The notes beneath the pieces were generated by a model. The model ran no database searches and had not been told where the DNA came from. It worked only from the letters and a program-made list of their open reading frames with translations. From G965232465 sp965232465 (GTDB lineage: Bacteria > Pseudomonadota > Alphaproteobacteria > JAQWUY01), in contig OZ246977.1 of NCBI GenBank assembly GCA_965232465.1, positions 1,922,001-1,986,000 of the forward strand: a stretch of DNA of 64,000 bases. Reading direction: 5' to 3'. The position numbers and the translations under genes were made by a program. This document shows, one piece after another, positions 36,262-50,000 of the stretch; the first letter of the stretch is position 1; each line of letters opens with the position of its first letter.

Positions 36262-37503
36262 ATGACTAAAAGAACCAAGAAGTTAAATACTAGACCAGAG
36301 ATTAACCCTGATTTGATCAAGCAACTATTGCAACAAGCCGAAGGGCAGGAATTGTTTGGTGCTGATGGCTTTTTTCAATCTTTGAAACAAAGCCTTGCCA
36401 ACGGTATCCTTGACGGGGAAATGGAACATCACCTTGGCTATCAAAAGCATGATAAATCCCCCAAAAGTACTACAAATCGCCGTAATGGACATTACTCCAA
36501 AACCATTATCAGTGACAATGATAGTTTAAATTTACGCATACCACGGGACAGAGATAACAATTATGAACCCCAGTTTATTCCAAAAAATGCTCGGCGATTT
36601 GATGGCTTTGATGATAAAGTTATATCCATGTACGCCCGTGGCATGACTATGCGGGAAATTCAGCAGTATATTTATGAGATTTATGGAACAGAAGTGTCCC
36701 ATGAATTGATTTCAACTGTTACGGACAAAGTCATAGACGACATCAACGCATGGCAAAACAGACCGCTTAATAGTATTTATCCCATTGTTTATCTGGACTG
36801 TATACACATTAAAACCCGTGACACCCATGTTATTATCAACAAGGCGGTTTACCTAGCTGTGGGCATCAATATGGAAGGCAAAAAAGAAGTACTTGGCATG
36901 TGGATTGCCAAAACCGAAGGGGCTAAGTTTTGGTTACAAGTGATAACAGAACTTAAAAACCGTGGCGTTACTGATATATTCATAGCCTGTATCGATGGAC
37001 TAACTGGATTTGAAGACGCCATCTGTTCCGTATTTCCACAAACCACCGTGCAGCTGTGTATTGTGCATATGGTACGCAACAGCCTAAAATTCGTCCCTTG
37101 GAAAGATAAAAAGCAAGTGGCTGATGATTTAAAAGCCATTTATAACGCTTCATCTGAGGACATGGCATTGCAACAGTTAAAGGCATTTCGGCAAAAATGG
37201 GACAGTACATATCCAACCATCGCCAGCAGTTGGCAGAAAAAGTGGGCGAGTATAGCACCGTGTCTAGCCTATCCCGAGCATATTAAAAAGGTCATTTATA
37301 CCACAAACACCATAGAATCCATCAATCGGCAGATTAGAAAAATCATTAAAAACAAAGGGGTATTCCCAAATGATACGGCTGTCAAAAAATCTTTATTTTT
37401 AGCCTTGCAAAATGCAGAAAAAAGATGGACAATGCCCATTAGGAATTGGAAACAAGCTTTAAACCAATTCGCTATTATGTTTGACGATAGAGTTAAACTT
37501 TAA
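36262..37503 (+). CDS. IS256-family transposase
   Basis: The 413-residue protein is full length for IS256 transposases of this group. The DDE residues are in IVYLDCIHIKTRD, FIACIDGLTGFEDAI and NTIESINRQIRK. The N-terminal region with GHYSKTIISDNDSLNLRIPR and REIQQYIYEIYG is also typical. It catalyses copy-out/paste-in transposition of the enclosing element. AAGGAG lies 9 nt before the ATG, just after the 34-bp palindrome. All catalytic residues are present, so it is probably functional. Confidence 0.95.
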   Translation: MTKRTKKLNTRPEINPDLIKQLLQQAEGQELFGADGFFQSLKQSLANGILDGEMEHHLGYQKHDKSPKSTTNRRNGHYSKTIISDNDSLNLRIPRDRDNNYEPQFIPKNARRFDGFDDKVISMYARGMTMREIQQYIYEIYGTEVSHELISTVTDKVIDDINAWQNRPLNSIYPIVYLDCIHIKTRDTHVIINKAVYLAVGINMEGKKEVLGMWIAKTEGAKFWLQVITELKNRGVTDIFIACIDGLTGFEDAICSVFPQTTVQLCIVHMVRNSLKFVPWKDKKQVADDLKAIYNASSEDMALQQLKAFRQKWDSTYPTIASSWQKKWASIAPCLAYPEHIKKVIYTTNTIESINRQIRKIIKNKGVFPNDTAVKKSLFLALQNAEKRWTMPIRNWKQALNQFAIMFDDRVKL

Positions 37504-37562
37504 AATACTATTTACACAAACTTTCTGATAGCCTCTATAATCGAATCATTTTATCGCATTGG

Positions 37563-40240
37563 TTATATATCAGCGGTGGGAACATTCACATCACCAGACG
37601 CAACCGGTGCAGTCAGTACAAAATCATCAAATGTTGTTGGCTTCGCCTATGGTGTACGCCAGTATATCGAAAGATCCTTATTCCCATATTTACCATCAGC
37701 TGAAGCGGGGAACTTGAATACAAACTCTATCGTTTTGTCAGATCGATTGGGATTACCATTTATCTGCCCGATGCGTACGGTATTCCCACTGTTAAATTCA
37801 GTAACCGCTTGACTTGGGGATAACAGTGTACCATCGTCTTTGAACAATGCGTAATCAAATTGATATCTTGCACCTGATACTGGATATTTCCCTGAATCAT
37901 TGATAGTTAAAGTAGGTCTAATACCCCCACGGACACCTCCATATGCTCTAATATCTTTATAATTACTACTAATATCTGAAATTGTCGGTGTACCATTAGC
38001 ACCCGTACTAAAACGCCCATGTCCTGCATTAGCGGCTGCCCCTTGTGGTTTTGCAAAAATCCTTAGGGGTATATCTTTTGATCTTCCCGCTTCATATCGA
38101 ATATTACGGGGGTGTTCGACGGTTACGACTAGGGTACCAGAGGACTGGGTGCCTGTGATGACGCCTGTTCCCTGATCGATGGTACCGCCTATGGCTGTGG
38201 TACCGGCATTTGTCCGTGATTTGATGGAATATCTGGGAACATACAGAGGACCCCCATCGTGCGGCGACTTAGGCATAGTCCCCGTAACAGTTGGGGTAAT
38301 GGTGGTTCCCCATATGTAACTCCTATTATATTCCACCTTAAATGCACTCTCTGAAACAGTGAGTCCTGGTCTGCGTTTAATAGGCACATCCACCATTACG
38401 ACCATCTTTTCGTACTTATCGTTAGCTGGGTATGTAACCTTCACTTTTACGATACCAGACGCTCTGGTGCCTGAAATCGCCCCATCAGATTCCACATCCA
38501 CAGGACCGGCACCATCGCCCGTTACAGTACCGGCGGTTGTACCCGCTTTTATTAAGGAGTATGTGGGGCTGTCGCTAATGCCGGCAGGGGTATTTGTTCC
38601 CTTATATGTAACCTTTTCCTCAGCACCGCCCGACCATGCAAGGGCATCGGCGGTTACTTTGAAGTTTGCGTGGTCGTTTATATCTTGTTTACTGACAGTA
38701 AAGTTTTGATATTCTGTGGATTGGCTTATCCCCCCTTTTGCCACACGGACGATTCTTACCAACAAGGTTCCCGATTTGGTCAGTTTGCTGGCATCAATCG
38801 CCCCTGTCTTAGCACCAATTGCCCCTGCTGTTGCCATACCTGCGGTGGTCGCTGTATAACCGCTTGGGGGTGTACCAGTTAGAATAGAAAAGGTATAATC
38901 CGTATTTTTATTAAATGTTACGGTGCTACCACCGGATCCTGTAAGGGATGTTTTTAGCTTATAATCGGTGCTATATGTACCCACACCCCATTTTCCTGAA
39001 CCGCTACGGGTACCCGTACTGATCGGGTTCAGTCTTTTCGATACCTTCATTGTTACATCCTTATCTTTATACGAAGGGTGCCCAAGTGTTATGGTAAGGG
39101 TTGCGGTGCCAAGAGTATCGTTTACATTTATCCCCTGTCCGCTGACGACTGATACACCTTGTGGATTAGCGGGAAGTGTTATTTTTTTGATTGTCCATTG
39201 GGATTTTTGCGTTTGTCCCCCGGATATTTTTAACTGTTTTAATATATCAGCGGAGGGAACATTCACACCACCGGACGCCGCCGGTGCAGTCGTTACAACA
39301 AAATCGTCAAAGGATAGGGTGTCCGTTGTTGTTGGCGTCGCCAACTGTGTACGCCAGTATATCGAAAGATCCTTATTCCCATATTTACCATCAGCTGAAG
39401 CGGGGAACTTGAATACAAGTTCTATCGCTTTGTCAGATCTAGGATTGCTACCCAACCCGATGCGTACGGTCTTGCCACTGTTAAATTCAGTAACTGCTTG
39501 ACTTGGGGATAACAGTGTACCATCGTCTTTGAACAATGCGTAATCAAATTGGTATCTTGCACCTGATACTGGATATTTCCCTGAATCATTGATAGTTAAA
39601 GTAGGTCTAATACCCCCAAGGACATCTCCATATGCTCTAATATCTTTATAATTACTACTAATATCTGAAATTGTCGGTGTACCATTAGCACCCGTACTAA
39701 ACCTCCCATGTCCTGCATTAGCGGTTGCCCCTTGTGGTTTTGCAAAAATATTTAGGGGTATATCTTTTGATACTCCCGCTTCATATCGGACATTACGGGG
39801 GTGTTCGACGGTTATGACCATGGTACCAGAGGATTGTGTACCTGTGATGACGCCCGTTCCCTGATCAATGGTACCGCCCATGGCTGTGGTACCGGCATTT
39901 GTCCGTGATGTGATGGAATATCTGGGAACATACAGAGTGCCCCCATCGTGTGGCGACTTAGGCATAGTCCCCGTAACGGTTGGGGCAATGGTAACCCCCC
40001 ATCTGGAAGCCCCATATGCAACCTTAAATGCACTCTCTGCAACCATGACTGCTGGTCTGCGTTTAATAGGCACATCCACTGTTAGATCCATCGTTTCATA
40101 CCTATCGTTGGCGGGGTATGTAACCTTCACTTTTACGATACCAGACGCTCTGGTACCTGAAATCGCCCCATCAGATTTCACATTTACAACACCAACACCA
40201 TCACCTGTTACAGTACCGGCGGTTGTCCCCGCTGTTATTA
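37563..40240 (-). pseudogene. 3' fragment of giant inverse autotransporter adhesin, downstream of IS5-type insertion
   Basis: This is the continuation of the adhesin gene whose 5' part is at 41086-52339. From 40240 to 37647 it is open in the frame that joins exactly when the IS5-type element and one target copy are removed. It encodes about 864 residues of passenger: repeats with KWGVGTYSTDYKL, SKLTKSGTLLVRIVR and VDVPIKRRP. At 37647 the frame stops after KDLSIYWRTP. In-frame-shifted remains of the next repeat (DDFVLTAP, VNVPTADI) continue to 37563, just beside the IS256 end. The original 3' end of the gene is therefore lost. Confidence 0.8.
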
Positions 40241-40250
40241 GATAGTGTAG

Positions 40251-41014
40251 TCACGAGATTTTTGTCCATAATGCGATGCATCTGATTTGTACAGCGGCGA
40301 GAAATGAAGTGGTGTTTTTAGCGTATCTTGTTGCAATACCACGCCATCGTTTTAGGTGTAGAAACGCATTTTCCACTAAGCACCGCCAATGATACAGGTG
40401 TTCATCATACTCCCTTTGTTCTTTGCGATTCTTTCTTGGGGGAATAACAGGCTCTATACCTTGTTGTTTTGCTAGGTGTATGATATGCTCACTATCATAT
40501 CCCTTATCTGCCAACAAATACTCTGCACTGATGCCTTCAATCAATCTGCCTGCTTGTGTGCAATCAGCCGTGGTACCGTTCGTAATAAGTATTCTGACCG
40601 GCATACCATGCGCATCCACGGCCAAATGTATCTTCGTGTTGAGCCCCCTTTTGTGCGGCTCATATCTTGATTACCGCCTAGTGCACCAGATGCATGAGGA
40701 TGCACCTTACAATGACTAGCGTCTATTATTAACCATTCATAATCCGGATCTGTAACTAAAATTTCCAACAACTTTTCCCATATCCCCTTATCACGCCAGC
40801 GGATAAAACGACGGTGCGTGTTACTCCAATCCCCTAAATCAGGCGGTAAGTCACGCCAAGGGGCACCTGTGCGTATAATCCAAAATACCGCATTGATAAA
40901 TAAACGGTTGTCTTTCGCTATACCACCCCATGTGCCTTTACGACCCGGTAAGTGTGGCTCTAATAATTCCCATGTTTTATCACAAATATCATGGCGTCTG
41001 TGTGCTAATGTCAT
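40251..41014 (-). CDS. IS5-family transposase made by -1 ribosomal frameshift
   Basis: Two overlapping frames encode the enzyme. The first (41014 to 40541) begins MTLAHRRHDICDKTWELLEP and holds the first catalytic Asp in IIDASHCKVHPHASG. The second (to 40251) holds LLADKGYDSEHI with the second Asp, and RCLVENAFLHLKRWRGIATR with the catalytic Glu. A canonical slippery heptamer A-AAA-GGG at 40646-40652 joins them by a -1 shift. This is the usual expression mode in the IS427 group. All parts are intact, so the element is probably active. Confidence 0.9.
40646..40652 (-). promoter_or_regulatory. Programmed -1 frameshift heptamer of the IS5-type transposase
   Basis: On the minus strand the codons ACA AAA GGG contain A-AAA-GGG in the phase of ORF A. 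A one-base backward slip continues as GGG CTC AAC, exactly the frame of ORF B (LNTKIHLAVDAHG). Confidence 0.75.
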
Positions 41015-41065
41015 CTCAATGTCCTTTATAATAGTGTTAATATCAAAAATACTATAACATAGTTC

Positions 41066-44000
41066 TTACCTCATGACTACACTATTTAAGGAGTATGTGG
41101 GGCTGTCGCTAATGCCCGCAGGGATGTTTCTTTCCCCATATGTAACCTTTTTCTCAACACCCCCCGACCATGCGATGGCATCGGCGGTTACTCTGAAGAT
41201 TGTGTGGTCGGTTTTATCTTGTTTACTAACAGCAAAGTTTTGATATTCTGTGGTTTGGTTTATCCCCCCTTTTGCCACACGGACGATTTTTACCAACAGC
41301 ACCCCTGATTTGGTCAGTTTGCTGGCGTCAATTGCCCCGGTTCTGCTGGCAATAGCTGTTTGTCCATTGGCAATAATACCTGCGGTGGTCGCTTGCGTCC
41401 CCGCCGGTGCATCACCCGGCACCGCACCCGTAACAACCTCAAAGGTATAATCCGTATTTTTATTAAATGTTACGGTGCTACCACCGGATCCTGTAAGGGA
41501 TGTTTTTAGCTTATAATCGGTGCTATATGTGCCCACACCCCATTTTCCTGATCCGCTACGGGTACCCGTACTGATCGGGTTCAGTCTTTTCGATACCTTC
41601 ATTGTTACATCCTTATCTTTATACGAAGAGTGTCCAAGTGTTATGGTAAGGGTTGCGGTGCCAAGGTTGTCGTTTACATTTATCCCCTGTCCGCTGACAA
41701 CTGAGATACCTTGTGCAGTATTGGGAACCGTTATTTTTTTGATTGTCCATTGGGATGTTTGCGTTTGTGCTGTACCTGTACTGGATACTTTTAACTGTGT
41801 TAATATATCAGCGGAGGGAACATTCACACCACCAGACGCAGCCGGTGCAGTGGTTACAACAAAATCGTTAAAGGATAGGCTATCCGTTGTTGTTGGCGTC
41901 GCCGATGTTGTACGCCAGTATACTGAGAGATCCTTATTCCCATATTTACCATCAGGTGAAGCAGGGAACTTGAATACAAGTTCTATCGCTTTGTCAGATC
42001 TAGGATTGCTACCCAACCCGATGCGTATGGTCTTGCCACTGTTAAATTCAGTAATTGCTTGACTTGGGGATAATAGTGTACCATCGTCTTTGAACAATGC
42101 GTAATCAAATTGATACCTTGCACCATTTGATGGATATTTCCCTGAATCATTGATAGTTAAAGTAGGTCTAATACCCCCAAGGACACCTCCATATGCTCTA
42201 ATATCTTTATAATTACTACTAATATCTGAAATTGTCGGTGTACCATTAGCACCCGTACTAAAACTCCCATGTCCTGCATTAGCGGCGGCTGCTTGTGATT
42301 TTGCAAAAATATTTAGGGTTATATCTTTTGATATTCCCGCTTCATACCGAATATTACGGGGGTGTTCGACGGTTACGACTAGGGTACCAGAGGACTGGGT
42401 GTTTGTGATGACGCCTGTTCCCTGATCGATGACACCGCCTATGGCTGCAGTCCCGGCATTTGTCCGTGATTTAATGGAATATCTGGGAACATACAGCGTG
42501 CCCCCATCGTGCGGCGACTTAGGCATAGTCCCCGTAACGGTTGGGGTAATGGTAGCCCCCCATATGTAACTCCTATTATATTCAACCTTAAATGCACTCT
42601 CTGAAACAGTGAGTCCTGGTCTGCGTTTAATGGGCACATCCACCGTTAAGTTCATCGCTTCATACTTATCGTTAGCGGGGTATGTAACCTTCACTTTTAC
42701 GATACCAGACGCTCTGGTGCCCGAAATCGATCCATCAGATTCCACATCTGCAATACCAACACCATCACCGGTTACAGTACCGGCGGTTGTACCCGCTGTT
42801 ATTAAGGAGTATGTGGGGCTGTCGCTAATGCCCGCAGGGGTATTTGTTCCCTTATATGTAACCTTTGTCTCCACACCCCCTGACCATGCAATGGCATCGG
42901 CGGTTACTCTGAAGTTTTTGTGATCCGCTTGGGTCTGTTTATCCACAGTAAAGTTTTGATATTCTGTGGTTTGGTTTATTCCCCCTTTTGCCGCACGGAC
43001 GATTTTTACCAACAAGGTCCCGGATTTGGTCAGTTTGCTGGCATCAATCGCCCCGGTTCTGATGTTAATTGCCCCAGTTAATGCCCCTTGTACAATACCA
43101 GCGGTGGTTTGGGTTTTGCCACTGCCATCATCGCCGCCGGGTGCCACAATCGAGAAGGTGTAATCTGTAGCTACAAAGTTTACACTCCCCACCGTACGTC
43201 TTAAATTATAATTCGTAGTATACGATTTACCCCATTTTCCTGACCCGCTGCGAACACTGGCACTGATGGGGTTTGCTTTGGTGGATATATTAATGTTTAC
43301 ATCCTTATCTGCATACGCCGGGTGTTCCAGTGTTATGCCAATAGCTGTGGGGGTGGGTACTGCTTGGGATATCTGTATCTTCTTAAGCCCAGAGTTATCC
43401 CCCACCGCCAGAAGACTCGTTGGAACTGTTACTTTTTTCACTGTCCATTCGGATGCTTTGGTTTTTGCGTTTGACCCGGTTACTTTTAAATACCGCAATA
43501 TATCGGCGTAGCTAACATCTGTGTTCCGACCGCCGGAGGGTGCGGGTACAATAAGGGCGTCAAAGGCTAGGGTATCGGCTGTGGTGGTTTGTTTCTTAAT
43601 ATTATACTCAAACGACACACTGCCCGTATATCTGGGGTCGCTGACTTTGGCGGTGATGGTGGCAACGACCGTACCGCCAGAGGTTGCCCCGCTGATGTCC
43701 CCATTATTATCGATTTTTAATGTACCTGTGGGCAATGCCCCTGATTTTCTTGCCACCGTCCAAGCGAATTGTAAGTCAGGGGGAATTGCAGAATATTTTA
43801 GGTCAATCTTGGTACTGGGATTGTCTTTCCATGTGCCATCTTCATTTGTTTCTGTTGTTACGGTACTGGTGGTTGAACGATCCGTCCCTAACACTTGCTT
43901 ACCGACCGTAAAGTTTTGATAGGCTACCAATTGGGGTACGGATGCACTTAGTGCATCACGGGTAATCTTGATCAACAGTGTACCCCCCCTTGTTAGGTTG

Positions 44001-47000
44001 AATGCTGCAATGTCCCCAGTGTTGGCGTTAATAGTGCTACTATACCCATTGCCTCGCACAATACCTGATGTGGTCGATGTGAAACCGGCAATACGGGTCC
44101 CAGAGGGCACAATTTCAAAGGTGTAATTGCCTCTTCGGGTTTGTGTACCTTTGCTAAAGCCCCCGGTCGTATCGAGGTAATAATTGGTGGTATAGGTTTG
44201 AAGTACATCGCCGGACATACCCCATTTTCCTGTGCCTGTGGGGATTTGTGTAAACATACTCCTTGCTTGTGTAAGCACTTTAAAACTGGTCTGTACATCT
44301 GTATATTTTTTGTGTGTAAATGTAGCTGTTACACCAGTAGGCGTGCCTATTGCCCCTGATATGGTCAGGCTCTTGCCACCGCTATCGACGGCAAGATTTG
44401 TTGTCCCCTGTGGCACGGATAGACTTTTTAAAGTCCAATCGGCCTTTTGGGTTTGTCCCCCTGATACAGAGAGTTGTGCCCGTATATCAGCTGTGCTAAT
44501 GGTTACATTCCCGGTCGCATATACCTTAGAAATATCTGCAATGCGTAGCGGATTTGAGGAGAGTGTTTGTTTACCAATGGCAAAATCGAAGGTTACTTGT
44601 CCTGTGTATTTGGCGTCGTTGGCACCCCCTTTTGGTTTCATGGTAACCACGACTGTACCGCTTGATACTGCCCCCATTACGCCACTGGATGTAATGCTCA
44701 GCCCCGCACTGGTTGTATCGGGGGCATCGCCTGTTTTACCCGCCACTGTCCAAGCAAAATCACCAAAGGTTGTGCCATTGGGCAATCCGTTAAAGTCGAT
44801 GGGAATATTGCCCCCGCCGTCTCTCCATATATTGTTGGTACCACTTGGAATACCCAAAGTCGGTTTGGATATATCAGTTTCCAGTGCTTGTTTACCAACG
44901 GTCAAGTTATAATACTCTGTAACTGTCGTAGTTCCAGATTTAGCACGGACAATTTTTATCAACAATGTCCCCGATTTGGTCAGTTTGGTTGCCGTAATAG
45001 CCCCCGTTCTGATGTTAATAGCCCCTGTATAATCATTGCCATCGATAATACCTGCGGTGGTGGGTGTCTTACCACTGCCATCATCGCCCCCAGATGCCAC
45101 AATAGAGAATGTATAATCTGTGGTTTGATCAAATTGCCCACTATTAAGATTTAGTTTATAATCTGTGGTATACGATTTACCCCACTTACCTGATCCAACA
45201 GGGTCATTTGTGGTTAATACTTCTGATCTTGCCCGTGTGGACAGTTCAAAGGTTTTTGTAACATCCGCATATTTGACACTTTCGAATGTGACGGTAATCG
45301 TCGTACTGGTAGTGATTGCCCCAGTTATACTCAGATTTAGTCCATTAAACGAAATGTTGCTATTATTATCTGTATTTGTTAGGCTTTTTACCTTCCAATC
45401 ACTTTTGGCACTGGTACCGCCTGTTACTGATAATTGTCCCAGTACATCCGATGTACTTACCGTTACACTACCAGACGCATATGGTACAACAAGGTTGGCT
45501 ACGCTTAAAGTATTTGCCGCTACTGTTTGCTTTGCAATGGCAAAGTCTGCTGTACGAAGCGATCCAGAATACTTTTTGTTAGCCGCTTTTGCGGTGATGG
45601 TGATTTCCGCTGTACCGCTGGAGGTCGCCCCACTAATGTGACCATTGGTTTGGTCAATGGCTAAGGTACCGCTGGGCTCCGCTCCCGACTTTTTATCCAC
45701 TGCCCAACTATAATCCGATGCGGTCGTACCGCCCGGTAAGGTATAATTTAGGGCAATTTTGGCACTGGTACTGGATTTCCACTTGCCATCTTCACCTGTT
45801 GCTGTTGCCACCGCTGGGGGGGTGGTTACATCCGTCCCCAATACTTGCTTGGCAATGGTAAAGTCCGCTGTACGAATCGACCCTGAGTATTTGGGGTTGC
45901 TGTCAGTTGCGGTCATAGTGATTTCCACTGTACCGCCGGATGTTGCCCCCCGAATATCCCCATTAACGATATTTAATGTACCATCGGGGGCATCGCTTGA
46001 TTTCTTAGCCACCGCCCAAGTATATTGCGTTGCCCTTGTCCCACCCGGTAAGGTATAGTCTAAGTCAATCTTGGTAACAGTACTGTCCTTCCATTTGCCA
46101 TTTTCACCCGTTGCTGTTGCCACCGCTGGGGCGGTGGTTACATCCGTACCCAGTACTTGTTTGGTGACATCAAAGTTGACATAGTCTGTTGCTGCGGCGA
46201 CTGCATTTGCCCCTGAACCTTGTGCTGCCCGCACAATCTTTATCAGCAGTTTACCCGATTTGGTTAGCTTACTGGTGTCAATAGCCCCAGTTCTGGCGTT
46301 GCTAATGGGATTGCTGCTAAATATACCCGCAGTGGTGGCATCCTTGCCCTCTTTACCCCCATCGCTATTAGGCACAACTGAGAAGGTGTAATCTGTTGCT
46401 TTAACAAATGTTTGCCCTTGGTCGCTAAGTTTTAACTTATAGTCCGGGGTTACAGTACTCTTGCCCCATTTACTGCTCAATCCCGTCGGGGTGCCATCAA
46501 TCACCTGTGCCGCCCGTGTGGACAGTTCAAACGATACAGTCTTATCCGCATACGCAGGATGCGACAATGTGGCAGTAACCGTTGTTTTGGTTGTAATCTC
46601 ATCGGATATGGTTAGGGTTTTGCCACTACCTGTTACAGCAAGGTCGCCATTGTTATCCATATTGGCAACGCTTACCAGTGTCCATTGGGATTTTTGTGTT
46701 TGCCCCCCGGATACAGACAATTGCCCCAGTATCTCTGCGGTGCTTATCACTTTATTCCCATCCCCAGACACATAGGATACAACAAGATCCGCCATACTCA
46801 GCGTATCTGTTCCCGTTTGCTTGGCAATGGTAAATGCCGCTAGGTCAAAACTGCCGCTGTATTTATCGTTGTTTGACGCACTTGCAGTCATGGTAATAAT
46901 CACTATACCAGCGGAGGTTGCCTTGCTGATTTTACCATTTGCATCAATTTCCAACAGACCACTGGCGGTGGTGCTTTTAATACCCCAGCCAAACGCACTG

Positions 47001-50000
47001 GCACTTAACCCGCCGGGCAGGTTAGTATATTTTAGGTCAAACTTGGTATTCCCCGTTTTCCACTTATTGTCGCCACTGTTTAACGATATGGTCGGGATTG
47101 TCGTTACATCTGTACCCAGTACTTGCCTGTCCACTGTGATATTTTCATAATCTGTTAATGCGGGCAATCCGCCTTTGGCTGCACGGACGATTTTTACCAA
47201 CACTTTACCTGATTTATTCAATTTGCTGCCATCAATCGCCCCGGTGTTGGCGTTAATCGCCCCGGCTTGTGCAATACCTGCGGTGGTGGCGTCTTTGCCC
47301 CCTTTGCCCCCATCACTGGTGGGTACAATCGTAAAGGTGTAATCGCCTGCGTTCGTTGTATCGCCTTTTGTAAAGGTTACGGTCGTATCGCCCACTGTAT
47401 CAGACAGTTTTAATTTATAATCCGCCGCTGTGGTAAACCCTACACCCCATTTACCTCTTAATCCCGTCCGGGCGTCGCTGGTACTTATTGCCCCCGCACC
47501 GGTCGACAGTTCAAAATCAACGACCCTACTCACATATTTATCGCTTTCGAATCTAGCACTAACCGTTGTATTGGTGGTGATTGCCCCGGTTATGGTCAAG
47601 CTATTTCCACCTGTACCAATAGTAATATTACTATTCCCATCGCTATTCCTTAGACCTGTTAAGGTCCACTCAGATTTTGCCCCTAAGCTATTTGGTACGG
47701 TTAATTTCCCTGTTATGGTGGCGGTGCTTACCGTTGTATCGCTGCCCCCATATGGTATCACAAGATTGTCCATGCTTAATCTACCTGAACCTGTTTGCTT
47801 ATTGATAGTTACATCCACATCTCTGGTGATAGTTTCGTACTTATCGTTTGCCGCATAGGTAACCTTGACTTTTACCACCCCACTCTTGGTGGTTTTGCCA
47901 ATCTTACCATCGCTCGACGCCACTGTGACAGCATCCGCCCCTGTGGTCGCACCAGCGGTCGTACCCGATGTTACCAATGCGTAGGAAGCACTGCCAATAC
48001 CCGTAGGTTTGTTTGTACTGTCGTCATAGCTAACAGTTTGGCTATTTGCGTTCCATGTAATCGCACCAGCCGATACCGCAAAGCCAGTGTGGTCTGTGCT
48101 ATCTTGTTTGCTAACTGTAAAGTTTTGATATTCGGTTACCGCATCTACTCTCGATGCTCCAGTCCCTTTTGCCGCACGGACTATTTTTATCAGCAAAGCA
48201 CCCGATTTGGTCAGTTTGCTGGCATCAATCACCCCGTTTCTAATGCCAATAGCCCCGGTTAATGCCCCTTGGACAATACCCGCCGTAGTTTGGGTTTTGC
48301 CACTGCCATCATCGCCCCCAGGTGCCACAATCGAGAAGGTGTAATCTGTACTTACAAAGTTCACACTTCCCACCGAACCTTTTAACTTATAATCCGTAGT
48401 ATACGATTTACCCCATTTTCCTGAACCAGTACGACCCCCTGTACTTATCTTCGACGGCTCCGTCGACAATTCAAACGATACAGTCTTATTTTCATACGCA
48501 GGATGCGACAATACAGCGGTTACAGTCGTCTTGGTGGGTATCTCATCGGATATGGTTAGGGTTTTGCCACCACCCGTTACAGCAAGGTCGCCATTATTAT
48601 CCGTATTGGCAACGCTTGCCAATGTCCATTGGGATTTTTGTGTTTGTGCCGTACCTGTACTGGATACAGATAACTGCCCCAGTATCTCAGCGGTGGTAAC
48701 TGTTCTATCACTATCCCCATCCACATAGGGTATGACAAGATCCGCCATACTCAGCGTATCCGTTCCCGTTTGCTTGGCAATGGCAAAGTCCGCTGTTCGT
48801 ATCGACCCGCTATATTTTGCGTTGCTGCCTTTTGCGGTTATGGTGATTTCTGCTGTACCCGACGATGTCGCCCCGCTAATATCACCACTGCTATCAATAG
48901 CCAAGGTACCATCGGGCTCCGCCCCTGATTTTTTGCCTACTGCCCAAGTATAATCCGATTCGTCTGTACTGCCCGGTAAGGTATAATCTAGGTTAATTTT
49001 GGTACTGGTACTATCTTTCCACTTGCCATTTTCACCCGTTGCTGTTGCCACCGCTGGGGCGGTGGTTACATCCGTTCCCAATACTTGTTTGGTGACATCA
49101 AAGTTGACATATTCTGTTGCTGCGGCGACTGCATTTGCCCCTGAACCTTTTGCCGCCCGCACAATCTTTATCAGCAGCTTACCCGATTTGGTCAGCTTGC
49201 TGGTGTCAATAGCCCCAGTTTTGGCGTTACTAATGGGATTGCTGCTAAATATACCCGCAGTGGTGGCATCCTTGCCCCCTTTACCCCCATCGCTACTAGG
49301 TACAATCGAGAAGGTGTAATCCGTTGCTTTAACAAATGTTTGCCCTTGGTCGTCGAGGTCTAATTTATAATCCGGGGTAACAGTACCCTTGCCCCATTTA
49401 CTGCTCAATCCCGTCGGGGTGCCATCAATCACCTGTGCCACCCGTGTGGACAGTTCAAAGATTCTGGTCATATCCACATATTTGCTGCTTTCCAATACAA
49501 CTGTAATGGTTGTTGTAGTCGTGGTAATGCCCCCTGATATGATCAGGCTCTTGCCCCCACTGGCAACAGCAACACTTGCATGACTATCTGTATTCGCTAG
49601 GCTTTTTATGCTCCAATCGCTTTTGGCACTACTGCTTGTGAATAATTCATCGAGTATATAAGTCGTACTTATCACCTCAGTGCCGGATACATCGGGCATA
49701 TAGGGTACAATTATCTTTGCTGCGGTTAGGGTACTTATCGGCACAGATTGTTTATTGACAGCTACATCCACATCCCGGGTTATTTGGGCATATTTATCAT
49801 TCGCCGCATAGGTAATCTTGACTTTTACAACCCCACTCTTGGTGGTTTTGCCAATCTTACCATCGTTCGACGCCACTGTGATAGCATCCGCCCCTGTGGT
49901 CGCACCCGCCGTTGTCCCTGATGCTGTCAAGGCGTAGGAAGCACTGCCAATACCCGCAGGTTTGCTGGCATTTTCTGTATAGGTAACTGCTGTACTTGCC

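Larger units (their letters stand above)
36164..37533 (+). mobile_element. Complete IS256-family insertion sequence
   Basis: The element is about 1370 bp. The left end reads TATCAGAAAGTTTGTGTAA and the right end, reversed, reads GGCTATCAGAAAGTTTGTGTAA-like sequence, giving near-perfect terminal inverted repeats of the IS256 type. It contains one intact transposase gene. I could not see the expected 8-9 bp target duplication, so one flank was probably rearranged after insertion. End positions may be off by a few bases. Confidence 0.85.
40241..41085 (-). mobile_element. IS5-family (IS427-like) insertion sequence inside the adhesin gene
   Basis: The 845-bp element has terminal inverted repeats: GATAGTGTAGTCACGAG at 40241, and AATAGTGTAGTCATGAG-like sequence at the other end. 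It is flanked by TTA on both sides (40238-40240 and 41086-41088), a target duplication. The undisrupted target can be read in sister repeats of the adhesin, for example at 38545-38570 and 42795-42815. Removing element plus one TTA restores the adhesin frame. Confidence 0.92.
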
